A model generated the notes under the pieces. It did not search any database and was not told where the DNA came from. It saw only the letters and a program-made list of their open reading frames with translations. Of a stretch of 64,000 nucleotides of DNA, positions 1 through 12,888 are shown one piece after another (the first letter of the stretch is position 1; each line of letters begins with the position of its first letter). Source of the DNA: Atrina japonica (Eukaryota > Mollusca > Bivalvia > Pterioida > Pinnidae); assembly GCA_030159075.1 (NCBI GenBank), contig BROG01000543.1, forward strand, positions 434,001 to 498,000, given 5' to 3'. A program made the translations under genes and the position numbers.

Positions 1-915
1 GATATAGTTGTCCCCTATTTTTGTTTCTTACTAAAGCTATTAAATTTTGTTTATTTGTGTCTAAAAAAAACGTCTTTCAATAATGGAACACATGTCCTTA
101 TCATGTGTCATGAAATATATAACCTAGGCCTAATTTGTTTAATTCTTCTCTAATGTTTTCCACCCAGCTATCCCCTAAATGAATTCTATGTTCATAGCAT
201 GCCCTTAATATACAATTTTGTGTTCCCTTAAGTTTTAACCAATATTTCATTATTCTCAATTTTCTTAATTCATATAAAGGTAATCTTCCTAAGTCCAAAT
301 ACACCATACAGTTAAATGAATTTTTCTTAACTCTTAACTCTTTAACTTTTTCTTAACAAAACATCGTGTGCGTTTTTTCAACATCAGGCGCTCTATGAAA
401 TCCCCATATTTCAGATGCATAATTGAGCACACTGGCAATATATGTGTCGAACACAGAACATTGGGTTTCAATATCAAAACTGTGTTGTTTGAATTTAAAA
501 TAGCAAAATAAGCCTTCCTTCCTTGGTCTGAAATATGTTTATGTGCGGAGTTAAATTTTCCATTATAATTAAGAAGCATTTCAAGATAATTAAACTGGTC
601 AACCACCTCCAGTTGTGTTCCACTATATAACCATTTCTCATTGTCTCTTAGTATCCCCCGTTTCTAAAAACCATGACTTAAGTTTTATCTGTATTTAAAG
701 TGAGTTTTCATTCATTGTTATACGTATGTAATTCATCCATCATTTTCTGTAAAGCCTCGGGCGATTCTGCGATTATAGCCATATCGTCTGCGTACATTTA
801 TCATTTCTAATTCTGCGTAAGGACAATTTTGTTTAATGAAATGAATCATAGTAATAAATTCTAACGCAGATTTATAATATACCTGTACAGTAGGAGGACA
901 AAAGCATGTTCCCAA
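1..915 (-). pseudogene. Decayed LINE (non-LTR) reverse transcriptase, C-terminal part
   Basis: The minus strand encodes pieces of a non-LTR retrotransposon reverse transcriptase in several broken frames. Reading leftward, the RT active-site box appears as M-Y-A-D-D-M-A at about 782-798. It is followed by a stretch resembling the post-RT region (about 606-334, containing Y-N-G-K-F and D-Q-G-R-K-A) and a further block at 307-101 with G-R-L-P-L-Y-E-L-R-K-L-R and K-Y-W-L-K-L. These blocks are typical of RT proteins abundant in mollusc genomes. Stops and frameshifts separate the pieces, so it is not functional. The element continues off the left edge. The exact clade cannot be set from this fragment. 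Confidence 0.8.
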
Positions 916-1609
916 AAATGAATTTAACTATATATCATTAGTAATTCTGCATTTGTTTGATTTTGTCCTCTGAATTTGGTAGACATCCAAAATAAATGAA
1001 AAATAGCACGTTTAACCCTGGGAGTCTGGGCCTTATTTTGATAATATTATCTTTTGTTGACATCTATAAATTACTTAAGTATCGATGGTTTTATTATGGT
1101 GTTTATATGTATTACATCACAGATCCATTTATTATCTTTGTAATAAGCAGAAAAATGACGTTACTCTCATGAAGAATAACGTATTTCACCTGAAACAATA
1201 AAATCATTGCAATAGAATTTCTACCGAATTAGAACCAAAACCTCAAATTTTTGTGAATCAAGTAATTTGTTAAAATTAGAAAAAGAACAAATTCTCCAGG
1301 AATTATTGAAATACCATGAATGTTATACTAAGAATATATAGTGAAAATAAATTATGAGAACATACTTATGGCCAACTACTGTATACATTGTACCATTTGC
1401 ATGTAGGAGAATGTACAAATGTGTCTTGCTACACACACAGGTAAACATTTTGTTAATTACATGTACATGTTTCCTTGAAATTATTTCATTTAGAATTATA
1501 TTCTTTTATAATGGAATGATATTAGGTATAACCCTGATAAATCAATAAGTGAAAACATGCTAGAAGCAGTAAGCTTATAACATGTCCAATACATTGGGAA
1601 TGTTTTTCT
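916..1609. other. AT-rich non-coding stretch
   Basis: No gene, RNA or repeat family was recognised. The single open frame at about 1354-1548 is short, hydrophobic and has no recognisable motif. I read it as chance. Confidence 0.5.
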
Positions 1610-2070
1610 CAGATATAGTTTGAACACCTTACGATATCCGTGATATATATGTAGTTTGAAGACCATATGATAGCTGTTACAATGTATATAGTTAGAATAC
1701 CTTATGATAGCTGTGATATAGTTTGAACACCTTATGATAGCTGTGACATTAGTGTAATTAGAACAACTACGACACCTGTGATACAGTGACCGGTCGACAG
1801 GGGATGCTTACTCCTCCATGGCACCTGATCCCACCTCTTGATTTCAAGAGGTCCGTGTTTGTCCATTTTTTACCAGATTTTTACCTATATCCTGGACATC
1901 CTAGTGATTTATACCTTGGTATCGGAGACTTTATATATTTGAACACCTATCATAATAGCTTTGATATAGTCTGGACACCTAACGATAGCTGTGATATATT
2001 TTGAACACCTTACGATAGCTGCGACATAGTTAGATCACCTTATGGTAGCTTTGTTACTTTGATCTTTCTA
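1610..2070. repeat. Degenerate tandem array split by an interspersed repeat
   Basis: A short unit built around TAGTTTGAACACCTTATGAT followed by AGCTGTGATA recurs from about 1610 to 1785. After an interruption it resumes from about 1940 to 2070. Units are about 30-40 bp and diverged. The interruption (1787-1935) is a copy of a dispersed repeat described separately, so the array predates that insertion. Confidence 0.7.
1787..1935 (+). repeat. Interspersed repeat family B, copy 1
   Basis: This copy starts with GACCGGTCGACAGGGGATGC and contains CACCTGATCCCACCTCT and AGAGGTCCGTGTTTGTCC. The same ordered blocks occur at 4151-4310 (plus) and 63235-63392 (minus), so this is a dispersed family. It is non-coding. 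The element class is not settled; copy 2 lies just 3' of a reverse transcriptase remnant on the same strand, so it may be the 3' end of that retroelement. Confidence 0.7.
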
Positions 2071-2561
2071 GTAGTAGCTGAAGATAATATAAGTGTTATC
2101 GCCCTTTGCACACTTAATACGAATAGACACGTCATGAATATTCGATTTGAAGTGTAATCGACCGTAGCTAATAAAGGAGGTAGCAAGTTGAATTGTTGAC
2201 TTGCAAAACGTGGCAGAAAAAGGTAATTTAACAAAACTTTTAAAAAGGCAGAACTTATCTTAACAAAGTTTCCTATGTCAATATCATATTCATTGGACAA
2301 TTTTGTGCTTATTTCTATGGATTTTCAATCCTTCCACGTGTATATTAAATTAAATGTTTATATCCCAAAAGCCGTCCGGATAATAAGTACAAAGTATTAC
2401 CATTCTGAATAATAAAAATAAAAATAAATAATTGATATGTTCGCTACACTTAAAACTTTTTATCATCATTAGACCTTTCATAATTAAAAAGAAATAATAA
2501 TTTCAACATGTTACGGGAGTGTGATAGATCACATGCCCCTAATTCGTATGATGTGAATTTT

Positions 2562-2740
2562 GAATGGTGTTTTACGCGACACTCAACAATTTTAGGTCAG
2601 CTAGTCTTCATAGTTGAGGAGAGAATCCGGTTGCCATGTACCCGAGAAAAGACCAACGGCCTTTTCCAAGTAAACCTAAAAACTATTTCACAAAATCAGC
2701 TGAGGTTCCATTGGGGCTCGAACCTGCGCTGACCAGAAAA
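2562..2740 (-). mobile_element. tRNA-derived SINE (family A), 5'-truncated
   Basis: Read on the minus strand, this matches the body and tail of the SINE at 13990-14251. Shared blocks are the B-box-like GGTTCGAGCC region, the TACATGGCAACCGG block and the AATTGTTGAGTGTCGCGTAA tail. The tRNA A-box half is missing: homology stops near 2740 in a short GC-rich stretch. Unrelated short open frames overlap it and are not genes. Confidence 0.75.
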
Positions 2741-3233
2741 ACAACGCCGCCGCGGGGGCACCTACACTACTACGTATCACAATCGGTGTTAATATCATTC
2801 TCATCATGGCATAATGATTTAAACATGACTGCTATATCATATGATTGTGATCATTGATGTGTACAAGTGATATCGTATATTTTCTTTAAATATTTTCTTA
2901 TGAAGTGTATTTTATTGTTAATGTTATTATTTCAATTACTTACCTTTCTAACACATTATTTACTTTGATTACTTTCGTGTCATATATGTATGTATATAAC
3001 ATATTGTATACTGCATCTATCCATTTCTTTGATGTGCTTTAATTCAAACTACAACAAAAGTCATTAAATGCTATTAAAATGTCTTATTTACAATGTCATA
3101 ATTTGTATTTCTGTGTTTAAAACGATTCATCTGCTCATTATCTTTGCTTTTTCAACACATAAATACAAAAAATGTATATAAAAATGCTGGAATTTCTAAT
3201 AGACCGTATATATATATATATATGTAGTGTTTG
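2741..3233. other. Non-coding spacer
   Basis: AT-rich sequence with a short TA run near 3209-3223. No feature recognised. Confidence 0.5.
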
Positions 3234-4002
3234 GAGACCGGGTCCTTCAGCAAACCGTCGGCATTACCATGGGAACCAATTGTGTCCATTTATTGGCAGA
3301 CTCGTTCCTTTATTCATATGAAGCAGGCGTCATACAGAAGATTCTTAATCAAAAGTAGAAAAAGGTAGCTGTGTCCCATTCAGAGGAGTATTAACTGTGT
3401 TTACTAAGAATTATTTCATTTTTTATATATATATTTTTACTACTTGTGCAAGAACAATTTAAAGCTGTACACAGGCGTGAACACTTTATATTCCCATAAT
3501 TTGAGTATATCTCTTATTTGTTATTGTATATCAATCTAAGTAGTAAAAAGGAAAGAACTTTTTTTTGGAAAAAGAACACAGCGAATACCCCTTTAACACA
3601 GGTATAACGACGACGTTTTGTCAATTAATAACAACAAATTCCATATGTAAATGCAATACATCCCAACTAGAACTAGAAATTAAAGACACGGCAGAATCAA
3701 ACTCAAACTCTGCTTTCTTGGACAATTCATTTATTATAACAGATACAGACGGGAAATAATCAACCAAGCAATGCGACATGCGTGATGATTTTAGTTCTTC
3801 CATTATTAATTTTCCACATCAAAGACGTTATATCCCTCTATCGCCTGCATATGGTATTTATATATCGCCGATGATCCGATATGCCAGAGATTTTCTAAAT
3901 ATGAACATTTCTGATACGAAGGCAAACTACTTGCTGATAGTTTCTTGTCACGCAGACATCTCGTTAAATGTCAGTATGTCTAAAATTTTACGGCCGGCAT
4001 AA
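3234..4002 (+). pseudogene. Reverse transcriptase remnant (Q-T-V-G-I-x-M-G-T-N family)
   Basis: The plus strand reads QQTVGITMGTNC then LLADSFLYSYEA at about 3246-3340, a characteristic RT block, then hits a stop. Further pieces follow in other frames: L-E-L-E-I-K-D-T-A-E-S near 3670-3705, R-D-D-F-S-S-S-I-I-N-F-P near 3781-3820, and P-A-Y-G-I-Y-I-S-P-M-I-R-Y near 3847-3885. The order matches one RT protein, but stops, frameshifts and an unrelated AT-rich stretch (about 3410-3560) break it. A second fragment of the same family lies at 49400-49691 on the minus strand. This RT type is common in bivalves; whether it is Penelope-like or another clade is not decided here. Confidence 0.75.
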
Positions 4003-4150
4003 ACTTTGTTTGCAATATTATGCCTCTAAACACTAAATGAAATGTTGAATTATCTGTTCTATTATAGTTGAATCGTAGATTCCAATTTTGATGAGGGATT
4101 ATTCTTCACTTGTTTCATTTTAGATATAACAATAGACTCGATGCGAGTGT

Positions 4151-4310
4151 GATCGGTCAACGGGGATGTTTACCCCTCCATGGCACCTGATTCCACCTCT
4201 GTATTTTCAGAGGTCGGTGAATGTCCAATGTCCATCAGATTAGTATATTGTCTCTTGCAAACCTTTGCGACTTTGGTATCTGTAATTTGCATATTATTCT
4301 TATTTAACTT
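4151..4310 (+). repeat. Interspersed repeat family B, copy 2
   Basis: Begins GATCGGTCAACGGGGATG and shares the CACCTGATTCCACCTCT and TCAGAGGTCGGTG blocks with 1787-1935. It also shares a further 3' part (AGTATATTGTCTCTTGCAAA, then TTGGTATCTGTAATTTGC) with the minus-strand copy at 63235-63392. It lies about 150 bp downstream of the RT remnant and on the same strand. Confidence 0.75.
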
Positions 4311-6097
4311 TTTAAATCTAATTGATTTGCCGCAAATTTCAAACGTATATAGAGATGAACAGGTAAATTTCACAGGGAAGCTCCTTTAATGGGTTTCTTA
4401 TTTGTTTAAGGTAATTGGATGTTGTTTTATCCCAGTTGCAATTCAGGGAACAAACCTTTGAGGTATGTGCAGATACTAAACAACAAATATAATGTAGTCT
4501 GTCGCCTAGTAACACTTGGTTAACTGTACATGGATTTAACAGGGCTTCTTGAAACCTTTCACCCTGATTTTTCCAATGTCATTTGAACTTTCATTTCTTA
4601 ATCACTGATACAAATACAACAATTCTTTTTTAGTTTTGATTTTTTAATTTTTGTTACCAATATGATATCATATTAGATTGTTTACTGAACTTGACATTCA
4701 GATTTTATACATAAAGAAATGATATGTACAATTGTTACATATATATAATTAACAAAATCTATGACATCCATCAAAATCAAATCATACTTCAGACATGGTA
4801 CTTATCATAAAAAATTGTTCCCCCACCCAAATGTACTTTGGTTTCCAATCTATTCGCTATTCTAATAAGTTTTTAATTTTCGAAAAGCTTCATGAAAACT
4901 ACCATTAATTAAAAATTTGTAGGAATACAACATCAAAAAAAAAAAGGATAAAAAAAGGAAAAGAAAGCAAAAAGGAAAAAAAAATGGAAAAGGAGGAGTT
5001 GAGAATTGTAATGGCTGAAGACAATTTTGATTTTAGTGGCGGTCATGTGAGATCTCATGCTTCGGTTGAAGCAAAATTTAGGCAGTTCTATAAAACAACA
5101 ATAACAATAACAATGGCATCTTAAAATTTTAAAATAGTCTTTCTGAAAATGATCTATGATAAAAACCAATTTCATGTAAAATAGTCTATGAAGTGATAAA
5201 TAACAATGTTAGATGTAAAAAATACTCTGCACGTGATTGAGAATGTAACAACCATGTTGATAAAATAGATAAAATGCTATGGATAAAAAGTGCTCAAACA
5301 CTAAAAGAAGATGTAATCGACATAAAATATTCTTTGTTTTAACTCATTCGCCCCTAAAGTCAAATTTGGACTGGTCTAAGTAATTGATTTACAGAAGAGT
5401 CCATTGGTTTTTCAGGGGGTCAATGAGTTAAATAACATTCATCTAATTTGACAAAAAGCCTATTCTTGAAGGTTCTATGAAGTTATCTATATATATATAC
5501 AAAATGTACAACATTTAAGCTTGCTCTTTATTTACTATGTTACAAAAAGTCCATATGCTATCTCCTCAGAAAAAAAAATCACCATTACACACATGTATTT
5601 GTCAGTGGTATAAATGATAAAATATTTTAAAGTTGTATAATTAACATATTTACATAAAATAAATATGTAAAAAGATTTATTCTTAAAAAAAATATTTCAA
5701 TGTAAAGTGCATTACTTACACAAAATAATTAAATTATTGTTCTTTCAAAACAAGTTTTTCAAACTTGCATATTTAGCACAAAAGTTTCAACCTAAAACAT
5801 TTTAAAAACATGATGTAAGTTTTAGGAGTACACAAATGCTGTTTTACCTCATAACAATTCATGATATGCCCTAATACATAATGAATGAGAAACGATGGTG
5901 ATGATAGCACATTTTATGTGTGTGAGACAGTTGGTACAAATATGGCAGTCATTTGGCTTTAACATATTTCACAAAAGACCCATTTCTTCATTTCTCAATA
6001 ATGTCTAGGTGTAAAATATTAAAAGTCTATATGGAACAGCTACCCTTTTTGTTAAATGCACAAGAACATTTGTTCAAATGTGGGCTTGAACATGAGG
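4311..6097. other. USP gene 3' UTR and downstream flank
   Basis: The part next to 6098 is expected to be 3' UTR of the minus-strand USP gene. From about 4930 to 5000 there is an almost pure A/G tract. No other coding potential is recognised; the small open frames here are AT-rich chance frames. Confidence 0.5.
5676..5681 (-). promoter_or_regulatory. Candidate polyadenylation signal of the USP gene
   Basis: TTTATT on the plus strand is AATAAA on the minus strand, about 420 nt past the USP stop codon. It is one of several AATAAA matches in this AT-rich flank (another at about 5527-5532), so the choice is tentative. Confidence 0.35.
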
Positions 6098-6742
6098 TCA
6101 CCGCTGCTGTTGAAATCTACTCATGTAAGTTTGACATTTTGAACAGAATGTATAGCCTGGCATAATCCCCTTCTTGCCACACAAATTGCAAGCATCTTCT
6201 CCAGAATAGATTTCTACTGGAGAATCGGAGCTATCTCCCTCCTCTAATTCATTATCTGAATATGCACTACGAGAATAGCTAAATCTGTCCTCTTCATCAC
6301 TCACATACCCAGGATGCATTGCATCAGGGTTTTGAGACAAAAGTCCTGCCTGATCTGCTGCAGATATTAATGCAATGTTATCACAAAAAGTGACAGATTT
6401 TCTCACTTTATTGTTCTTGTGTTTTTTATTCTTAGACAAAACAGACTTGGGTTTGACTTCTTGCATGTTTCTGAAGTCTGACTCAGATTTGCTCCTTTGA
6501 CGCATTGCAAGGCCTCCGCCTGCAGGAGGGAGATGAGAGGATGTGCCATTGGCCTTCCTTTCCTGAGACTGTGATTGCCCTTGATTAAGCTTCAATCCTC
6601 CAAACTTTGAAGCTAAATCTCGGACACTAGGTCTGATTTCATCTGTCTGATCATTGGTATCTGTACCGTTTGGTTGTGGTGTTGTTGGTCGGCTGCATGT
6701 ACGGGTCTCTTCAAAACATTGCCCCCGCAGGTCTGGTTGACT
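6098..6742 (-). CDS. USP54: USP exon 17: C-terminus with Cys ribbon and stop
   Basis: 645 nt, residues 1541-1754 and TGA at 6100-6098. Includes [19 protein letters not shown], a basic [16 protein letters not shown] block and an acidic Ser-rich patch. It ends with C-N-L-C, twelve residues... of spacing to C-S-K-C (Cys1725, 1728, 1740, 1743), then Y-M-S-R-F. Eleven residues separate Cys1728 and Cys1740. Acceptor TTTACAG. Confidence 0.92.
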   Translation of the reverse strand, partial: SQPDLRGQCFEETRTCSRPTTPQPNGTDTNDQTDEIRPSVRDLASKFGGLKLNQGQSQSQERKANGTSSHLPPAGGGLAMRQRSKSESDFRNMQEVKPKSVLSKNKKHKNNKVRKSVTFCDNIALISAADQAGLLSQNPDAMHPGYVSDEEDRFSYSRSAYSDNELEEGDSSDSPVEIYSGEDACNLCGKKGIMPGYTFCSKCQTYMSRFQQQR

Positions 6743-9252
6743 CTGTAAATAATAAATACACCAGTTATTGCTTGGAATTATGAAGTTAAGTAAATTCAAC
6801 TATTTTTTGTTTGTTTGCATAATTTATGTATGCTCTTACTTCAAGAAAACAAAGGTTAAATAAATGTACATACAAATAAAATAGGTTTTGTTCTAAAGAG
6901 AATACTTATTTACTGTGCCAAAATCTTTAAGTACATTAAACAATATACTATAAAAATAAAAGATATAGAAAACAGAGACAATGATTAGGGTTAACAATAA
7001 TTAACTGAGTAAATAACAAAATCGTGTTGATATATCAATTATCAAGATATTTAACACATTTACAAAGATAAACCACAATTTATTATGCAATTTTCTGCTA
7101 GGCACATCCAGTGTTTTTTTAACTCCCAAAAGATCACTGATCTCCAGAAGCTTTCACCGATATAAAATTTGTAAGTGTATAACATTTGAAAAGAGTTTGT
7201 AAGTTAAATGAACCCTTGATATCCCAGTACAAGTAATCTCAATAGCTTTGGGCTCGGGTAGGGGTATGTGAATAATGATTGTGATGTTACAGGATATGAA
7301 TATCCCCGCCTACTGAATATGCATGTCTATCCATATAGTGTATCTAAATGGCCTGTGCATGTGTGAATTTCTGCTAGAGTACCCTTAAGATAGTCTTTTG
7401 TAATAAAAGACTTGAAAATAGATTGAGAAATGCAATATGCCAGTATGACAGATGACACCAATAGAAACAGTCAACTATTGTGATTGAAAGTAGAATTTAG
7501 TCACAATATGTGCAAAAAAAGTATTAGTGTATCTGAACAGAAATACGGTCTCTATTTATCTACCTGTACAGGTAACAAGAGTTCTGCACTGTCATGGTTT
7601 ACTATAAACATATATCTATACAAACATGAAAAGATTAAAATGAAGAATATGAGACTGGCGTCTGTCGTATGTAGTGAAAACTTCTGAACCGTGTAATAGT
7701 TATTTAACAAATCTAAAATATCAAAACATGTCCGTTCTCCTGCACTCTGCCTCTGGTGATGAAAAAACCTGTTTATGGCAGTAGCTTTGTGCAATAAAGC
7801 AACTAACAGCAGTTGTATGATAAAAAGAGCCATCAGTTATAATACAATTTAACAAAAATATTGCTTTGCAGACAGACAGGTACATACACAGGTCAAACTT
7901 AAGGGGTCTCGCTAGACATATAACACAAACGAAATAAATAAATGCTGGTTAAAAAAATATATATAAAAATAAAAAGGTAGATAAACTTCACATCATTTTA
8001 GAGTCATGCTGATATGTCATCTAATTACCACTAAATAAATCAAAAGATAAAAGCTGTTATAATCAAACAACATCCATCACTGTGATCAATTACGCCAGTT
8101 ACGCCTATGATGAAAAACAAGCTTGATCATACCAGGAAAAAAAAACAGAAAAATGAAAGTGAGTAAAGCATAATCATATTTAAAAAAAAACCCCACAGCA
8201 AATGAAGTATGAATTAAATTAATGAATAAAGAACGATTTTATTAGGGAAAAAGAAAATGAATGTAAAGTAAACAACATTTAAAGCCTTTCAAATCAAAAC
8301 AGAATACGAGAGTTAGGACTTAATAAACAGATAAAAAAGTAAAGAATAACAACAAATAAAATAAATGAATAAATAAATAAAAATTATTAAAACAATTACT
8401 GATCTAAAAAAACAACAACAAAAATTACGATATTAACAAGAAAAAAATAATAATAAAAAAAAAGCAAACCACCATTGTTTGAGGTAAAATGATCCAAACA
8501 CCACGTGGTCAAACATTAGAATACTTACAGATGAAGTGAACTTAGCAGTTACAATGTCTCCGGATGATATGTTAGAGCAATCTGTCACAGCCATGATTGG
8601 AAGAAAAGTAAGAATATTAGAATGATCTTATATAGACTTTATTTTGTTATTAAGATGTAAGGTAGAAGATATGCTACAGGTATAAATGCTAGAGTGCTAT
8701 ATATGTGCAAAGGTTCTAAGTACAAGTGATGCATGCTGTTAACATATATCTAGATAAGGCATGGAAACTAGCTACAGGTAACTGCTATAGTGCTATATAT
8801 GTGCAGAAGTATGTTCTAATTAAAGGCGATGCATGCTACTAACACATATCAAGGTAAGGCATGAAAACTATCTACAGGTGTACTGCTATAGTGCAATATA
8901 TGTGAAAAGGTTGCTTTTAGTTAATGAACTTTGTTAGCATGATATATTTATGTACATACAAGATAGTGCTAGACTAATATATTTGCAAAAGTAAATGCTA
9001 GCCACCAACTAGTTATTCCTGCTGTCAGCATTATATATCTATCCAATTCTAATGGGTAAAGGTTTGGAATGGTGTAAGATTTTTATCTATTCTATGCATT
9101 TCCAATTTTATGTTTTTATAAAAAACATAAACACTAAGTAATTTTACAACCACAAGAGTCCAAATGTCTGAAAATCAGGTATGTCAAGAATAGCAATAGA
9201 TTTGTATTTTCACAAACAAATCTGAGGTATTTTGAGTACCTGCAAGGCCACA

Positions 9253-9305
<53 letters not shown>

Positions 9306-9998
9306 ACACATTTTGAAAGATAAAAAAAAGATATAACCTTGAAAAATCAGTGGACCATTACACTGAAAATTCTGTCTGAATTCGTAACTTTTAAAATGAC
9401 ATACCGGTATCTAATGATGATATACGATATTGATCAGTAAACAAATACTACTGCCGACTTTGACACACACGAATTCTGTGTTTGCCAAACCTTGCTTCAT
9501 AGATTTAAATTTAAAAATCAAGAGTTCAGTTGTGACATTGTGAGCACCATACTTTTAACTCTGCAGAAAACTTGTGATTTAGAGAGCTTGTGATTTAGAG
9601 AGCTTGTGATCTTAAAAAACTGATTATAATAATCTGATGAACTTCTTTTAAATTCATTTGAAAGCCAAACCTTATTTACTGTGAAAACAAGTTTTAACAG
9701 ACTTGAACACACTTAGCTTTAGGTTACAAAAGTAAAAGTAAGATTTTAAACTTGTTTAAATAAACCATCAAACGTCTAATCTGATTCCTTTGTAATCTTA
9801 TTTCTAAGTTAGCGACATAAGATTACTAAATTTGACGTGAATACAGTTTAAGAAAAGACTGCACAGCAGAAAATGATCTTGTGTAGTCTGTTTCCAAAAA
9901 GTGACATTTGAAATTGTGGTGCTAAATATCCCAGAATACAATAATACAAATGTATAGATACAGAAATATTTTGAAACCACAACTAACTAACTAACTAG

Positions 9999-10066
<68 letters not shown>

Positions 10067-12828
10067 TTAAATGGATACAGTTAATATACCAATGTTGAAA
10101 TACATAGAGTACAGCCATATTTATATGTAAATATACTTCGAAATAGAAACATGAAAATTTTCTCAAACTATATATATATGTTTATATATATAAATGTTTA
10201 TATATATCTATATATATATATATATATATGTTTTATTCTTATATATATTTTCTATATTTCATTGTTCTGTGTTGAGTGCTAGTAGTATATAGATATGGCT
10301 GCACTTAAGAAAGTGGAATTGAGCAAGGTGTTAGTACCTTTATGATTAGGGTAGATAGATGAGTATACTAGCTGCTGGTAATCCGGCTGTGAGGCATGTC
10401 GCTCTAACGTCCTTGTGTCACATACAGACTTGCAACTGCTTGTACGTGGCTGGGTGAAACTAGCATGGCGAGTAAGATTACTTTGCCTTGAAAAAGTGTG
10501 ATAAGAAGAATTAGAATGACTTGGAGATGTAACTTGTTTATTTGCTTTCCCCACTTTGTATGTACTAGTTTTACTATGAGGATTTACAACATCTTGATTT
10601 ACACCACTTGGTGGCAGTGTATAGGAAGGATCCACATTTTTCGCTGATGTGGGGGGTAACACTGGTTGTGCTCTAGCAGTATGATGTGGAGCAACGCTTG
10701 TCTTACAAACCTCAGTATACGGGGCTGTAGATGTTGGATGTTGTGTTTTTGAATTATTTTCCCATTTCCCTTGCTGATGAGAACTTGACTGGCGATCACA
10801 GTTCTGATTCAGGGGTCGAATTTCTGCGACATTGGAACGGATCTGCTGCTGTGTTGACATCTTCATTTGATATCTGGGATCCACTGGGCATTCCGATGTT
10901 GATGATATGCTAGACACCATACTCTCATTTGTACATGAAGTTGAATTACTCAAACACTTTTGTCTATTCAAAAAATCTCTGTACACTTCAGGATCTTGAC
11001 TATTAGATATCCCATATGATTTGTTTACAGGTTTCCTGGAGTGTTTCCGTGGTAACGTTCCATAAATGTCAACATTATTGGAAGTATTAACTAATGCCCT
11101 ATCATTTGCTGTAGTGTCTTTACCACTATGACTAGAGCAACTGGACGTATTGGAAGAGACAGAAGACTTCGTAGAAGTATTATTTGAATGGTCGCCACGG
11201 TAATTTTTGTTTTCTATGACGCTGTCCACCGAGTCTCTAGAACTAGATCGGGAATGCACAGCATTTTGTTGTAGTGTTGTGACGGTCTGGTGAAGACATG
11301 GTTCATTTTGATGCGTTGATGCATGATAACTGCTGCCTGGATGTGGAATACTGAAAGATGGAGAGAGAAAGAGGTAAAGAACAGGTGCTAGTATTAAAAA
11401 GTCTCGGAGAAAAATAATGTGAGTTGTTTTATATACAAGTAACAGATTCTTATGAATTACATACAATTGTTTTGTCTTAAAAATTGAATTAACAAAGTAA
11501 ATATAAATGCAGGAATGTCAGTTTCAATCAGACAAGATGAATATCATGAATAATTAGTTAAAAATTAACCCAGTTAATGATACAATAAGAACATAGAGAT
11601 TCTGGTTATCAAGAGATGAAATACATTTGAAATTTACGAGACCAACAAGTTTACCTATTAATAATGAGTGGTGATGATCTAGCACTATCTGAGCTAGTGG
11701 TCGATGAATTAGACTCTTGTCTCATCATCTGCTTCTTTTGCAAGCTTCGTAGTTTGAGTAAACAAGAGTTATGTTTGTGTTGACCATAAGTATGAGATTG
11801 CTGAGAAAGGTTTGGCAACTTCAAGGCTTGTTTTAAGAAATCTGAAAAAGTAATTATTAAATATGCAATTTGTTAGTCAGTAAGTTTTAATCTAATATCA
11901 GGATAATGCAAAATAATCAAAAATCTTAGATAATACAATACTTCAAAATTAAATGAAATGTCAAATTTCAAAAAAATTTTTTTTTTATTCACCGATTTTT
12001 ATTGATTCTATATTATTTGTACACATTTTAACAATTTGTCAAAACATTACATCACTCTCACACATCTATCTTTCACAGCTTATTGTAAAAACTCGAAGTG
12101 ATACATTTGTTATCATGTAACATCAAATACTTATTATTTAGTCATTCTGAATATTCTGAGTCGATTCTAGATAGGTGAAGGATTCAGGATTTGATTGACA
12201 AGATATTGACAAAACACAAACCTATAGCGGAGTGACAATAGTTAATTGCTACTGGGTAGTTTTCGTTGGTTTCCATTAGCACACACTGATCCATCATATC
12301 TTCTGATTTCTGATACAGACTTACGAACTGTCTGTTTACAGCTGCTGGAAAAAGAAAGTATTGTCAAAGCTATGTCCAAGAAATGACCAGTTTATACTAA
12401 TTTTCAGAAATAGAATATTTTTCATATCTAGGCAAATAAATGAAGTCATTGCTAAAAAAATTGTTAAACATATAAAAATATCATACACCAATCAATGTAT
12501 GAATTGATAATATGGAATATAATATAAAAACAAGAATTGCCACTCAACAGAATTATTCTATTTAATTGCTGCATGAAAATACATGTTTACAAAAGAAAAA
12601 CAAAACAATCATTTCAACATGATCTCTTTAGTGGGAAAATAAAGTAACTATTTTTGTAAATAAAATTGATTTTCAACTGCCACTGGCAGATTATTGAATA
12701 TTTATGTAAAATCAAAGGCCTTAATGACATTCTAATTACTTTTATCTCCTGGAATCTCCCAGGTACTACAATTCATTACTGGGATGGCTATAATAATTTC
12801 TGCTTCACTGATCACCTAGGAATAGATG

Positions 12829-12888
<60 letters not shown>

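Noticed and set aside
2636..2857. Short open frames near 2.6 kb and again at 54.8-55.1 kb and 63.5 kb that share peptide stretches
   Set aside because: The shared peptides come from translating copies of the same tRNA-derived SINE on either strand.
7552..7833. Possible small secreted protein in USP intron 16
   Set aside because: The hydrophobic N-terminus resembles a signal peptide, but the rest is featureless and the frame is inside an intron of a well-formed gene.
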